64,000 bases of DNA, taken from Salticus scenicus. Its lineage: Eukaryota; Arthropoda; Arachnida; Araneae; Salticidae. The translations under genes and the position numbers were made by a program. The notes below the pieces were generated by a model that searched no databases, had not been told where the DNA came from, and saw only the letters and a program-made list of their open reading frames with translations. The DNA lies in assembly GCA_963930645.1 (NCBI GenBank), contig OZ005662.1, positions 5,709,436-5,773,435 on the forward strand, given 5' to 3'. This document shows, piece after piece, positions 34,719-46,737 of the stretch (its first letter is position 1; each line of letters opens with the position of its first letter).

Positions 34719-36749
34719 AGATAAAAAGATCTTTTTACATACCATGTTTTTAAATTTTCTGTTCAATCATATAAACGCTACCGAAGGCAGCGGAAACCCG
34801 GAGCAATTGGATAAATTTTTTAAAAAAATCATTGCTCTCGTGTTTTGAGCTATTATAAAAGTTTCAAATGTCTAGCTAGTTGGGAAGTTAGTGAAAAATC
34901 GATTGCAAGCTTTGTACTGGTAACGCTGCCGAAGGCAGCAGGAACCCGAAACATTTGGTTACAAATATTTAAAAAATGCATTTTCACCGTATTCTGAACT
35001 ATTCTGAAAGTTTCAAATGTTTAGCTAGTCAGGAAGTTAGTTAAATAAATTTTCTGTTGAATCATATAAACGCTGCTGAAGGCAGTAGGGACCTGAAACA
35101 GTTGACTAAAACTATAAAAAAAAATGTATTGTCACTGTATTCTGAGCTATCCTGAAAGTTTCAAATGTCTAGCTAGTCGAGAAGTTACGGAAAAATCGAT
35201 TGCAATCTTTGTACTGATAACGCTGCCGAAGGCAGCAGGAACCCGAAACATTTGGCTAAAGGTATTAAAAAAATGCATTTTAACCATATTCTGAACTATT
35301 CTGAAAGTTTCAAATGTCTAGCTAGTCGGTAAGTTTGTTAAATAAATTTTCGTTCGAATCATATAAACGCTGCCGAAGGCAGCAGGGACCTGAATCAGTT
35401 GACTAAAAGTATAAAAAAAATGTATTGTCACTGTATTCTGAGCTATCATGAAGTTCTCAAATGTCTAGCTAGTCGAGAAGTTAGTGAAAAATCGATTACA
35501 AGCTTTGTACTGGTAACGCTGCCGAAGGCAGCAGGAACCTGGAGTAGTTGGTTAAAAATATTTTTAAAATGCATTTTTACCGTGTTCTGAACTATTATGA
35601 AAGTTTCCAATGTCTAGCTAGTCGGGAAGTTAGTTAAATAAATTTTCTGTTGAATCATATAAACGCTGCCGAAGGCAGTGGGGACCTAAAACAGTTGACT
35701 AAAAGTGTTAAAAAAATGTATTGTCACCGTGTTTTGAGCTATCCTGAAAGTTTCAAATGTCTAGCTAGTCGGAAAGTTAGGAAAAAATCGATTGCAATCC
35801 TCGTACTGATAACGCTGCCGAAGGCAGCGGGAACCCGAAACAGTTGGCTAAAGGTATTAAAAATATGCATTTTAAGCTTATTCTGAACTATTCTGAAAGT
35901 TTCAAATGTCTAGCTAGTCGGGAAGTTAGTTAAATAAATTTTCTGCCGAATCATATAAACGCTGCCGAAGGCAGCGGAACTTGAAGCAGTTGACTAAAAT
36001 TATTAGAAAAATGTATTGTCACCGTGTTGTGAGCTATCCTGAAAGTTTCAAATGTCTAGCTAGTCGGAAAGTTAGGAAAAAATCGATTGCAATCCTTGTA
36101 CTGATAACGATGCCGAAGGCAGCGGGAACCCGAAACAGTTGGCTAAAGGTATTAAAAATATGCATTTTAAGCTTATTCTGAACTATTCTGAAAGTTTCAA
36201 ATGTCTAGCTAGTCGGGAAGTTAGTTAAATAAATTTTCTGCCGAATCATATAAACGCTGCCGAATGCAGCGGAACTTGAAGCAGTTGACTAAAATTATTA
36301 GAAAAATGTATTGTCACCGTGTTGTGAGCTATCCTGAAAGTTTCAAATGTCTAGCTAGTCGGAAAGTTAGGAAAAAATCGATTGCAATCCTTGTACTGAT
36401 AACGCTGCCGAAGGCAGCGGGAACCCGAAACAGTTGGCTAAAGGTATTAAAAATATGCATTTTAACCTTATTCTGAACTATTCTGAAAGTTTCAAATGTC
36501 TAGCTAGTCGGGAAGTTAGTTAAATAAATTTTCTGCCGAATCATATAAACGCTGCCGAATGCAGCGGAACTTGAAGCAGTTGACTAAAATTATTAGAAAA
36601 ATGTATTGTCACCGTGTTGTGAGCTGTCCTGAAAATTTCAAATATCTAGCTAGTCGGGAAGTTAGTTAAAAATCGATTGCAAGATTTGTCCCTGACAAAC
36701 ACACAAACACACAAACACACAAGAATCGAAGTTAATAAAAACATGGTAA
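34719..36749 (+). repeat. Family R element carrying a 147/149-bp satellite array (295-bp dimers)
   Basis: The left edge (ACATACCATGTTTTTAAATT) and right edge (AATCGAAGTTAATAAAAACA-TGGTAA) are those of family R, but the interior is replaced by about 13 monomers marked by GCTGCCGAAGGCAGC at about 34785, 34923, 35071, 35221, 35369, 35518, 35665, 35814, 35961, 36109, 36256, 36404 and 36551. Two monomer types alternate: one with ATGTATTGTCACCGTG.., the other with ATGCATTTTA...TTCTGAACTATTCTG and GTTAAATAAATTTTCTG. In the right half the dimer period is 295-296 bp and the copies are nearly identical. Every monomer holds GAAAGTTTCAAATGTCTAGC. The ~60-80-codon frames here are shadows of the repeat. 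Confidence 0.9.
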
Positions 36750-36916
36750 TAATTGCAGGCAATTCAAATATTGTATTTTAAATTTCGTATAAGTTTACTA
36801 CTTCAGAAGTTTGATTCATTTTGATACGTTTCAAGATGTGGTGCAGGTAAAGTTTTCTGAATAATATGGAATAAACGTTGAAATTTAATAAAAGCCTTGA
36901 ATTCTACATAAATAAT

Positions 36917-37400
36917 TATAAGATAAAAAACTTTTTACATACCATGTTTTTAAATTTTCTGTTAATCTTAGTAATAGAACTACATTAGCACTTTATCAAT
37001 GCATATAAGAATTTTAAAGTGATAATGACGTCCATTTTTGTGAGATGCCTAATTTAACTTTTTATAATTTGTTAACGTTCACGTTTAACTATATGCATTT
37101 AATTTTATCTCGAAAGAAAATTAATTCTTTTTTTTTTTTTTTTTTTGGCAACAATTAAATTATAGCTAATATTTTAGTGGCTATTTATAAGGTATTAGGA
37201 GGTCATTATTTTCCTATTTTAATTAATTAAAAGAAAACTAATCAAAAATTCGAAAATAGGGCTTCGAAGTATTGTGTTGTCATCGGGTTCCGAGCTATTC
37301 TGAAAGTTTCAAATGTCTAGCTAGTAGTGAAGTTGGTTAAAAATCGATTGCAAAATTTGTATTGGACAAACAAGAATTGAAGTTAATAAAAACGTGGTAA
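36917..37400 (+). repeat. Dispersed repeat family R, copy without array
   Basis: From AAGATAAAAAACTTTTTACA-TACCATG to GAAGTTAATAAAAACGTGGTAA, with the same interior as 33641-34333 and one satellite-like segment (GAAAGTTTCAAATGTCTAGC at about 37300). It lies 170 bp downstream of the array-bearing copy, in the same orientation. Confidence 0.65.
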
Positions 37401-37794
37401 TTCAGGAAAACTGCCCAGGACTATTACTACAATTTTCAATACCGCACAATACTATTTTCGAACGAAAGTTTGAGAGGGGACGTGTAGTTCAATCACACAG
37501 AATTATACGTAAAATTAAACTATTACTAAATAGAGTTTGAATTGTTTTTAACGCAGGTTTATATACAGTAGCTAGTACTTCTAATCTTTCTCTTAATCTG
37601 CAATGTGCCTTTATAGAATTGAAAATGCAGGGTAAGAGAGTCACGTGAGTGCCCCACCAGATTATTATTATTATTATTATTATTATTATTGTATTTAATT
37701 TACATTTCAAGTTGTTTGATATCGTAGAAAACGTCAGTTTTAGTTGCTTTCATGTTTTCGCATCATAGTTTAATTAAACTGTGTATTAGTTTAC
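37401..37794. other. Non-coding DNA with an (ATT)n microsatellite
   Basis: (ATT)n lies at 37662-37690. The minus frame over it (37489-37710) is a shadow. No gene was seen. Confidence 0.45.
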
Positions 37795-38350
37795 TATTAA
37801 ATAAGCTATTTAAAAAAAAAAAAAAACTTTTAAAATCCAAATTTTTAATGTATCATATCACATAAATCTTTTCGAAGTTAGAATAAAATTTAATTTGGAG
37901 AAAAAAAAAAATAAAATAACTTTTTTGTTTATTAACGAAAATTGATGAAATTTGAATTGAAAGTTGGTCTTGTGCTGTACAGGCTGTATATTAATTTTTG
38001 TGTGCGTGAGAGGAAATTTGAAAAAAATTCAAAAGTACAGTTTTTCATCCCGCTTCAAAAATATGTGACTTAATGAGCAGCAGATGTTTTCTTTTCTCTC
38101 CAGACGGTGTCCAGACAATTGTATGCGGTTACCACCTAATTTTAATACTTTAGTTAATTTTAAAAAATCTAATTGTACGACCGATAAGCTGTTTAATCCG
38201 TCGGATTCAGGAAAATCGTCCCTTTCGCTTGGTACCTTATTTGTAACGATATGACTGATATTTGTAATTTATTTCCTAATTTTCTAATGTATTTTCCCCT
38301 TTTTTCAAGCGTGACATTCACAAACAAACTTATCTACCGTTCCAGGTGAG
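37795..38350 (+). repeat. Dispersed 0.6-kb repeat (partner at 32340-32990)
   Basis: Same order of blocks as the partner (TCACATAAATCTTTTCGAAG, GTTGGTCTTGTGCTGTACAG, GATAAGCTGTTTAATCC, TTGGTACCTTAT). Same orientation, about 5.4 kb apart. Confidence 0.7.
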
Positions 38351-39021
38351 AGCGAGTACATAAAAATTTGGGGAAAAAATAATAAAAATCTTCAAAATGT
38401 ATTATTCTTTAAATATAATAATTATTTTAATTAGATAAAATTAAATATTGTCTCTTTTACTGTATTAATTTATATCAATATAGTCGTTATTTCATGATAA
38501 ATAAGCGCTATTATAATTACATAACAGAGAGACAACCATTTCTTACATCTATATTTGTGAATCCGACCTCGCACCCCTTTCGGAATTCAAGTGTCGTGAG
38601 CTTTCTTCTACACACAGTACCTAAATCCGCTTAAAAAATAATCCAAAAATCCTTTTTTATAGGTAAAACAAATAATCTAATGTATTACAGATTTACTGAA
38701 GATGAATATTTATTTTGGGAAATAATGCAGTCGATTCAATACAGATATTTTTGTTATTTTCTCGGATTTTTATTATCATGACTGGAGCTTCGACAGACGT
38801 CAATAAGTATAAATGTGTTTTTTTTTTAAATTTATTTATTCTTTTGCTTATATAAGAAAACACAATACAAGGTGAGGTTCAAAACTATAAGAAGCAAAAT
38901 AAATATTTAACTATTGGTTTGTAGTTCTATTTTTATAAGCAGAAACAAAATATAATAAAAATTTTTGTTCTTCTTTATTGTATTGAATATATATATATAT
39001 ATATATAAAGAAAAAACAATT
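38351..39021. other. Non-coding AT-rich DNA, no gene recognised
   Basis: A (TA)n tract at about 38989-39008 leads into the inverted repeat at 39022. No exon was recognised. Confidence 0.4.
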
Positions 39022-39445
39022 TTTATGTGTTCTTGCTGGTGATGAAATTAAAGGCCAATATGTAATGATAATTTGTATTTGGCTGAAACTTTATCATTCT
39101 TCTTTGATCGCTCCTGCTTAGAACATCTACGAACGTAGTTCTCAAAATTTTATCCATTAGGGGCACCTTCCTTTCTTATTTTAAGCTGCAAGTCAATAAA
39201 AAAACTTTGTGCACATTTTTGTGTCGATATTTATTGAATTCTGGATTTTACCCTTTTTAACACCTCTGGATAGAATCTTGGGTTTTTCAATGGAAGATAT
39301 ATAAATCAGATGTCTGGCGCCGAATAACGCAAGAACAGGAAAACTTTGTCACTTATACGAAAATATGGCCTAGTGGAAACCATCGAATGATAACAACTCT
39401 TTCTAACGGAGGATTATCATACTTGTACTGGAAAACTCCTTCACA
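39022..39445 (-). repeat. Repeat, minus copy of an inverted pair (partner 28197-28605)
   Basis: TTTTATGTGTTCTTGCTGGT...AAACTTTGTGCACATTTTTG...GTCTGGCGCCGAATAACGC...ACTGGAAAACTCCTTCACAT is the reverse complement of 28197-28605 with scattered differences. It ends about 300 bp before the exon at 39743. Confidence 0.75.
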
Positions 39446-39742
39446 TTTAGATCATACGTAAAACGGCCTAAGTTCGAGTTGTTCCTCAACTTTTCCTTTT
39501 TTGAATAATTTTTGTTGAAGTTCACATTTTAGATGTGAGGGAAAGGAGAGGTTGAGGTAAAAATATATGAAATGGTTATGTCCTTGGTTATTTCTTTGAT
39601 CAGTTGGTCTGCCAATTCTTTTACCATATAACAAGTTGTATTTATAATTGAACGACGTCTAAAATGACCTTTTGAGATAATCGTATATAGTATTATTTTC
39701 TAAGCATGGCAAAATGAGGTTCATATTTTTACTTCATTTCAG

Positions 39743-39865
39743 GTGGAGACTAGAGTCCAGAGACAGCTGGTACTGGAAGATGGACGCGTTGTTGCTGATT
39801 CAGGACCTCAAGTGACGCAGAAGACGAAAGAAGACGTAAAAGTAGAAGAATCGGAAAATACAGAG
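39743..39865 (+). CDS. Internal exon (41 codons) of an unidentified large-intron gene
   Basis: The acceptor TTTTTACTTCATTTCAG|GTG and the donor GAG|GTGAGTCAC delimit exactly 41 codons, phase 0 at both ends. The translation starts VETRVQRQLVLEDGRVVADS and ends EDVKVEESENTE. It is charged, has no Cys or Trp, and looks disordered or coiled-coil-prone rather than globular. It is GC-richer than the surrounding sequence, and its third positions look like real coding sequence. It joins in frame to 46738-46899 and then to 56982-57191. The upstream part of the gene was not found in this window. I do not recognise the protein. A cytoskeletal or scaffold protein would fit the composition, but that is only a guess. 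Confidence 0.85.
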
Positions 39866-39934
39866 GTGAGTCACAAACAAACAAACAAAACAAGATAATA
39901 TTTTTCTGATTTCGTTTTTCTTTAATCACTTTTT

Positions 39935-40320
39935 ACTTTATCTTACCCATATATATGGTAGAGAAAGTATTGTTTTAGGTCAAATTTACGAAATTGAGTT
40001 TTTGTTATATTTACACGTTTTGAGGACCCCTGAATCCAAAAATAATGTTTTTACTGATTGGTGTGTATGTATGTTATCAGCATTTCTCCAGAATAAATAA
40101 TAGCAGAAAGTCCAAACTTGATATTCTAAATGTGTGTCATATAGGTAATGCTACACTAAACTTTTCGTTGAGATCAAGCAAATGGTTCGTGTACAGCGAC
40201 ACCCAAAAGAATTCAAATACATTGCGTCTATGGGGGAAATTGCAGATAAGTAGAGTTTAACATCTATAGACTACACTAAACCAAATGAAATGAATATATA
40301 TTTTTCATATGCGTAAACAT
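39935..40320 (+). mobile_element. DINE-like 5' fragment, second subfamily
   Basis: It matches 33040-33430: TACACGTTTTGAGGACCCCT-GAATCC, ATGTATGTTATCAGCAT, GTGTCATATAGG..ATGCTACACTA and GAGATCAAGCAAATGGTTCG. It starts TTTACTTTATCTTACCC about 70 bp after the exon's donor site. Confidence 0.5.
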
Positions 40321-41734
40321 GTTTCATGTTGGATATGGTATGAAAATCATTTACTGCTCGTTTACAGGGCTACACAAAAGAACTAGAGTATAAGGCGACA
40401 ATACTTGAAAATCGTTGAAAGTGTACTTTAGGTTGTGCCATGTGTTATTAATATAGGATTATATTTTTGTGCACCATATGATGTGTACATAACTTTCAGA
40501 AAATATACAGGACTGCCAATATTTAAGCCATAACATTCTTTTTTATTTGCTAGTGGAATTGCTTTACTATAATATTTTACCACGTCCAGGAAAGCTGCTC
40601 AGGGATTGAAATTATCTCCTCATAGCCATTTGGTAAATAATGTATTTTTTAAGCTAAATATCTATTGCTTGTTTTATTATTATTATTATTATTTTTTTTT
40701 TTTTCACGTTTCGAGGCTTCTTGAATACCGAAGTCAAGTTTATAATTTGATTTTTGTCTGTTAGAGTAAATCAAAAACAAATAATTTCAGGCGACCCAAA
40801 TGTTGTGTTTTTAAATTAATACGTTTGTTACTAGAAAAGTTTGTTCAAGATTGATAAGTTTCAATGAATATATGCAAGTGAAAGTTTTCTGAATAAATTT
40901 AAATGAAGTTTTGAATTTAATAAGAGATTTGAATTCTTTATAAATGTAGGCACAATAATGGAACGAGGGGTTAACACAGAATTATTTTTCAAATAAAGCT
41001 GTTCCGAAGCCTAATTTGAATCGTTCTAACGTAGGTTTACATAACAGTACTCGTTATCTTACCCCTTAATCTCCAATCTGTATTTATAGTATTAAATTTC
41101 AGGGTAAGAGAAAGACGTGTGAGTGACACACTAGATTATTGTCAAAAGAATATAAAAGAAAATTTTAAAGTTGAATCACTTCAATTTTAACTTACAAATT
41201 TATTTGGTTTTAATAAACTAAATGCATATTCTATATTTGTTCGAAAGATAATAAATATTTTAGATTCCACAAATTCTCAGAATTCGCTAAATTTTGAAAT
41301 TGTGGCGACAATTTTACTTAAGATTCTCGGGAAGCTACAATTTTCAATACCACTTTTAAAATAATAATAATAATAATCTGGTGTATCACTCATACGACTT
41401 TCTCGCAGCCTTCATTTCAATGCTATAAAAATAGATTACATATTAAGATTGTAGGATCAATAAAGTAATATAACAAATATTAATGTACTTTAAAAATAAT
41501 CTAAAGTAGATTTAGAAACAATTTTATTTCACAAATAATTCTGTGTAAGGAGGGGGAGGGGGTCTACCGGCCCCCTTAAACCCCCCCCCCCCATTCAATT
41601 ATAGTGGTTACATTTATTAATTAAAAAAAAAAAAAAGTGAAGGCTGTTATTAATTTGTCTTCAAATTTGCTAACCTTGATTAAATTTTTCAAGTGGCAAC
41701 CTTATACGAATTTCAAAATACTAAATTTGAATTA

Positions 41735-42167
41735 TCGCTCAACAGGTGCCGCTGTGATCATATTTTTTCTAAATTTTTAACATGGCAGTATAGGACAAAA
41801 TTTCGTATAAATGTACATAATGAGAGTTATTTTTAACCTGTGATTGTAAAATTAATATGAATTATTGATAATAGTAGTAGTTAATTAGGAAAAAAAAAAT
41901 TGTGCATGTGGGGGCTTCGCCCCTGGGGGAGGGGGGGGGGGTAAATTTTCAAGATGGGTATCTTTCGAAAGGTCTCGTCAATACCTTTAAAACGAATGGT
42001 TGAACTATAAATATGTGATAATTTAAAACAAAGTTATCGATTTTTTTTTAACTTTTAACAAAAAAAAACTTTGAAAAAAAAATCGTATTTATATATATAA
42101 ATAGTTACTGAGTGAATTAGTATAGGAAAATATAGAAGAAAGTCTTGTGGTGGCCACAACATACTAG
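41735..42167 (+). mobile_element. Helentron/DINE-1-like element, 5'-truncated
   Basis: It starts abruptly at CTCAACAGGTGCCGCTGTGA, which lies internally in full copies, and continues through CATGGCAGTATAGGACAAAA, a G-rich block at 41929-41941 and CAAGATGGGTATCTTTCGAA to ATAGAAGAAAGT, the hairpin TTGTGG-TGG-CCACAA and CATACTAG|T at 42167. Confidence 0.8.
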
Positions 42168-44082
42168 TTTTTTTTAAGTTATGCTGATAATAGATATGCA
42201 TACAGATCAACAGCTTGTAGTGTTTATTAAGATGGCCCACGATTATTGAACTTGAATTAGAAAAACAGCATTATAATTCTTGCGATATGAAACGCTAATA
42301 ACACAGGAAAGGTCCAATTAAAAAGGCATTTTATTGTAGATATTATGATGAATTTTTATTATATACGAATGGTTGACATATTTAACGCAATTATAGGTGA
42401 CCAGATAAGCATTTTACTTTAAAATGCTAGGTATAATTGGGGTAATTAAATAATGTGGAGTGCGAGCCCAAAACGATGACTTCACTGGTTAAGTCATGAT
42501 GATGAAGTGCCACTTCGATTTCTTCATTCATTTCGCCAGAACTCTAGTCGAAGCCAAATTCAAATTAGTAGAGAAAAAATGGTTGTAATTGTGTTCCGTA
42601 TAAACACATACAATATTTGAAATGGTCACCACATAATTATAATTCAAACGGTCCTCAATAATCGCCAAAATTCGCCATGAGAACCCGGAACTTTTAAGCA
42701 AAAATTAACGTATCATGTTATAAGACAAGGAATGCACTCATGGCGACAAAACTGCATTTATTTGCAAGATGAAAAGAAACCGAATTATGAAAAGTCATAA
42801 CAAGCTATTGTACATCTCCATTAACGTTAAAGAACGAATAATGCATGAACAAAGGTTTCGATAGAGTTGCAATTAGCAAAAGATACCTATGTGGGAAGAG
42901 GGAGGATGTAAAAATTTAAAGAGCATACTGTATGAGAATTTAAGTTGCAATTTAGAGGTTATGAAAATGTGTTCGTTGCATATTTTATTTTATTTTTAAT
43001 ATAAAAAAATATTTTTTAGAATATGTGATTATAGACATCACACAGCTAAAAATTAGACTTTCGTAATCAGGGCATCTCAAAACAGGATATTATACAAAAA
43101 ACCAGAGTTAAAAATAGAATTTCAAAAAATACTTTGTTTATAGCATGGGTATGAAAAATTATTTTTTCTTCCTGAACAGTGTTCTTGGACATAGTAAAAT
43201 GTAGCACAGCTCTTCCATCAATTACATTCAATTAAAAAGAACGTTTAATTCAATTTTGGGTAGCCCTGTATATTTTCTATACACAATATGCACATCACAT
43301 TATGTCTTCTATGAAAAACATCTAAAACGAAATGAATGAAAATTCCAACAGTATCCATAGTCTCAATATTATTAAAATACTTTGAGTAGCCCAGTAAACG
43401 AATGATGAATGGTTTTTTTTTGCCACAATTTACACAAAACAGGCTTTTATGCATATTGTTACGAATTTGTAAACAATTGTAGTTATTTTTATGTAAATTC
43501 ATTCAAAGAGGCTTAGTCAGGTTATAAAATGTTAATTTTCAGCCTTTCTAGCTTGTTTTCACATTGAAATAGCTCACTTCCCGTAAAAAACACGTTAAAA
43601 AGCCTCATTAAGGCAGGTAACGCCTTTGGCGCCAAATTTTGCGACTTTTTCGCTCCTTGGCAACTTTTTTGGTGACCTTAGCGAGAAAATCCTTATTATC
43701 GATATACCAAATATGAAATCTCTAACTTGATTGGCTGAAGAGTTTATTGCCTCAGAATTTTGCAAATTTTTCTACGCAGGTATTTAAGAAGTTGCTTTAC
43801 GCCCAATGAGTCAGTCTCAGTTGAGTTTCGCCAAATGCTTTCATTGCTACTGAAGGAGCTCTGAGACTCTTTGGATTACAGCCTTGCTATATGTTAATGC
43901 TCTACAGTTTGTACTGTGAATTGGTTGTTGACAAATGACAACTGTTATTTAAGCTGTTTTTATTGGAGAAATACTTGGTTTATAGACTTGTATTTATCTA
44001 GAATTTTCTGTAAATAAAGATTCCAGCCTCTGCAAGATTCGCTTTTCATTCTCAGACAACTCACGAACTCCCAAGTATAGAG

Positions 44083-45000
44083 CCCCTTAAATAAAATATA
44101 TAGGCCGACGCATCGCCGCCATTTTCTTGCCTCAGAAGAGGACAGCATTCCCGCTTGGCGTCCTTATCGCTTTCTTGTGATTTTAAGAAATCTTGATCTG
44201 AAGCTACTATCGGTCAACAAAAGCAATAAGCAACAATAATATTCCTAACAACACATTTTTTTCACATTACATTATCAGGATATCTTGTGGAGGTATTAGA
44301 AATAAGATGTGTTATTAGGGCTGTATCTGTTTCTTATACAAAATGTCGCCAAAACTCAAATACACAATAATAAAAGGTCTTCTTAAATCGATTTATCAAT
44401 AATAATATAAATAATATGATAAAAATGACACATTTTTCTGTGTTTTTACATTAACACACGTCAGAAATACAAAGGAAAATATAAGTAATTATAAGTAATG
44501 TTGTTTTATTCTTCTTAAATTATCTTATGTAAATCTGCACATTTTCTTTTATTTTCTTGAGTGATTATAGCAGTTTATCGTTAAACAAATCTCATATCGT
44601 ATTTTATTTAACTAAAACTATGAAATGTAATAAAAGGAGTATAGGGTAACCACGTTTCCAACGCCTAGCAGTGAGGACGAGTCGAAAATCTTGGAGGGTT
44701 TCCAAGTTGACCAACAGGTTTGAATTTAGTAAGCATCCAGTCATTCGGTGTTCCCTTATCGCTTATTTTCTCTCAACGAAAAGCTTGTCTCCCCTATTTT
44801 ACTAGTGGATTCGTTGAATTCGCACTTGCGCAGAGGCTTCCATGGTCGCAAGAAATGTAGTTAAAGAGTACACTAAAGTAAAATAACAGAAGATGTCAAA
44901 AGTAATGACTGCCGTTTATTTATCAATGAAACGCGCTGGGTACATGTAGCAACCCTAAGGCAACAAAATGCCTGATGTGCCAGCTCGTACATATAGGAGC
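44083..45000 (+). repeat. Duplicated block, longer copy (partner 18391-19050)
   Basis: GGCCGACGCATCGCCGCCAT...TCTTGATCTGAAGCTACTAT...ACTGCCGTTTATTTATCAAT...GCCTGATGTGCCAGCTCGTA follows the partner block by block. An extra segment at about 44642-44870 (GGGTAACCACGTTTCCAACG to about GAATTCGCACTTGCGC...) is absent from the partner, so it is either an insertion here or a deletion there. Confidence 0.7.
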
Positions 45001-45219
45001 CTTACACAATACGCTACAATATATATGTGTGTATATATATATATATAAATGTGTCCATTCCATTTCGTTTGAGGCCTACAGATGTTACCATGTACTTACC
45101 AAAAATTTCTCCATAGACGTAATGCATTTGGATTCTCTTGGATGTTCCTGTACTAAAGTGATACACATTTAAGTGATACACATTTAAGTGATTCCTAAGT
45201 GATACACATTTAGAATAAC

Positions 45220-45420
45220 GAAATTGAACTTTCTGCTGCTACTTATTCTTGAGATAAACTAATAACAGACATACACAGAGAAAGAGAGAGACCAACCACT
45301 AAAAACATGATTTTCGGATTCAGGGCACCTTAAAAATTATAAATGTAACAAACACTCAATTTTGAAAATTTGACTGGAAAATACTTTCTGTACCTATATA
45401 AGGAAGAGAAAGTGAAAAAT
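45220..45420 (-). mobile_element. DINE-like 5' fragment, minus strand
   Basis: GAACTTTCTGCTGCTACTTA...GGATTCAGGGCACCTTAAAA...AATTTGACTGGAAAATACTT reads, on the minus strand, like the 5' part of the subfamily at 33040 and 39935. Confidence 0.45.
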
Positions 45421-45814
45421 AGCAATTTCTTTAATCGTTTGTACTACATGTCTTCGAAAGAATAATACAAAGATTGCTTTATATAAAAAGTGTCATTCAA
45501 AATAGTATGAGGGTTGAGAACCTTGATTTAAAGTATCAAAGATGGTTTTTTTAATCTTTTAAAAAATACTTTTAGAAAAAATAATAAATTGACAATTACG
45601 AAAAGATGTTTCAAAAGATTATATTTACAAACATTTTTCTCTCTCTCCCAGAAAAAAAAAAAAAAAAAATAGTTCTACGTCTACAGAAGCATAAATCTAA
45701 CTTAACCCTTTGATGTTCACTACATACTTTCTTAGAAAATGGCTAACGTAATTTCAAAAATGGCTGTTAGACACATATAGCTGACCATAACGATGAAAAA
45801 AAATAATAATAAAG

Positions 45815-45859
<45 letters not shown>

Positions 45860-45890
45860 CCTTTATAAAAAAAAAAATATATTTTTCTCC

Positions 45891-45924
<34 letters not shown>

Positions 45925-45931
45925 ATATACA

Positions 45932-46012
<81 letters not shown>
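45815..46012. repeat. Compound (TA)n / poly-A / (TA)n / poly-T tract
   Basis: (TA)n at about 45817-45855, poly-A at 45893-45922, (TA)n at 45930-45982, poly-T at 45983-46012. The whole tract is roughly self-complementary. The three overlapping open frames here are low-complexity artefacts. Confidence 0.9.
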
Positions 46013-46013
<1 letters not shown>

Positions 46014-46109
46014 AAGACATTTTTAGTTTGATAATCTGTATAACAAAATTCAAATAATAATTAATTTAATTAAAGAATAATTTTATAAGTAAACATTATC
46101 AGTTTCAAA

Positions 46110-46460
46110 AACACTTAAGGAAAGGATGAATTTTCAGTATGGGTATATTTAAAGAACTCGTCAGTACCTTTTGCACGAATGGTTAAACAATCATACATCT
46201 ATAATAATTTGAAATACAGTTATCAATTTTTTCATATATATATAACCCCCCAATTTTTTTTTTTTAAATGCAATCTATAGGGTACAAAACTGACATTTTT
46301 CGTCCTTTTATGTTAAACTTCTCTGAGGTGAAAATCGTCTGCATTCATCACGGAAAATAATTTTGATCAATAATATTTTAATAAATAATTTGTGCTGCGT
46401 GATTTATTTTGTATAAGGAAATATAGAATAAAGTTTTGTGATGGCCACAATATACTACTT
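46110..46460 (+). mobile_element. Diverged Helentron-like 3' fragment
   Basis: GGTATATTTAAAGAACTCGT-CAGTACCTTTTGCACGAATGG, then CTTCTCTGAGGTGAAAATCG and ATATAGAATAAAGT-TTTGTGATGGCCACAA-TATACTA, follows the family's 3' half. The terminal CTAG is changed. It pairs by sequence with the minus copy at 25665. Confidence 0.65.
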
Positions 46461-46737
46461 GAAGGTAGAAATATGACCTTTAGAAAAACAGTTGCGAAAA
46501 TAAATATTTTGCACCCTGTATATAAAACTGCATATAATAAATTGCTTTAGATTATAAAGAAATACAATTTAGAACCCAAAGATCAAAAGCTACAGAAATA
46601 TAGAAAATGTTTTTGTTTAGCAATTGTCATCCGGGCATAATTTATTTACTTTTTAGAAAATCTCAGTATGCCACACATTGCTGGTATAATTCATATTCCA
46701 ATACATTATCCTAAGACTTTGCTTGCTTTCTTTCCAG

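Larger units (their letters stand above)
39866..46737 (+). other. Intron, 6.9 kb
   Basis: It begins GTGAGT and ends TTGCTTTCTTTCCAG. It holds the DINE-like fragment at 39935-40320, a Helentron-like element at 41735-42167, the duplicated block at 44083-45000 and long simple repeats at 45815-46012. The remaining stretches 40321-41734 (an (ATT)n at 40675-40693, a C-run at 41581-41592) and 42168-44082 show no gene. Confidence 0.8.

Noticed and set aside
35399..36476. Four similar 63-78-codon frames (SF KCLASR KV.. type peptides)
   Set aside because: They are shadows of the satellite monomers. Frames shift with the 147/149-bp spacing and no start or gene context exists.
45704..45722. TTAACCCTTTGATGTTCAC as a piggyBac-type end
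   Set aside because: A single terminus only. No inverted partner with TTAA was found nearby.
45732..46053. Three overlapping frames rich in Ile-Tyr, Lys and Phe
   Set aside because: They are read from the (TA)n, poly-A and poly-T tract.
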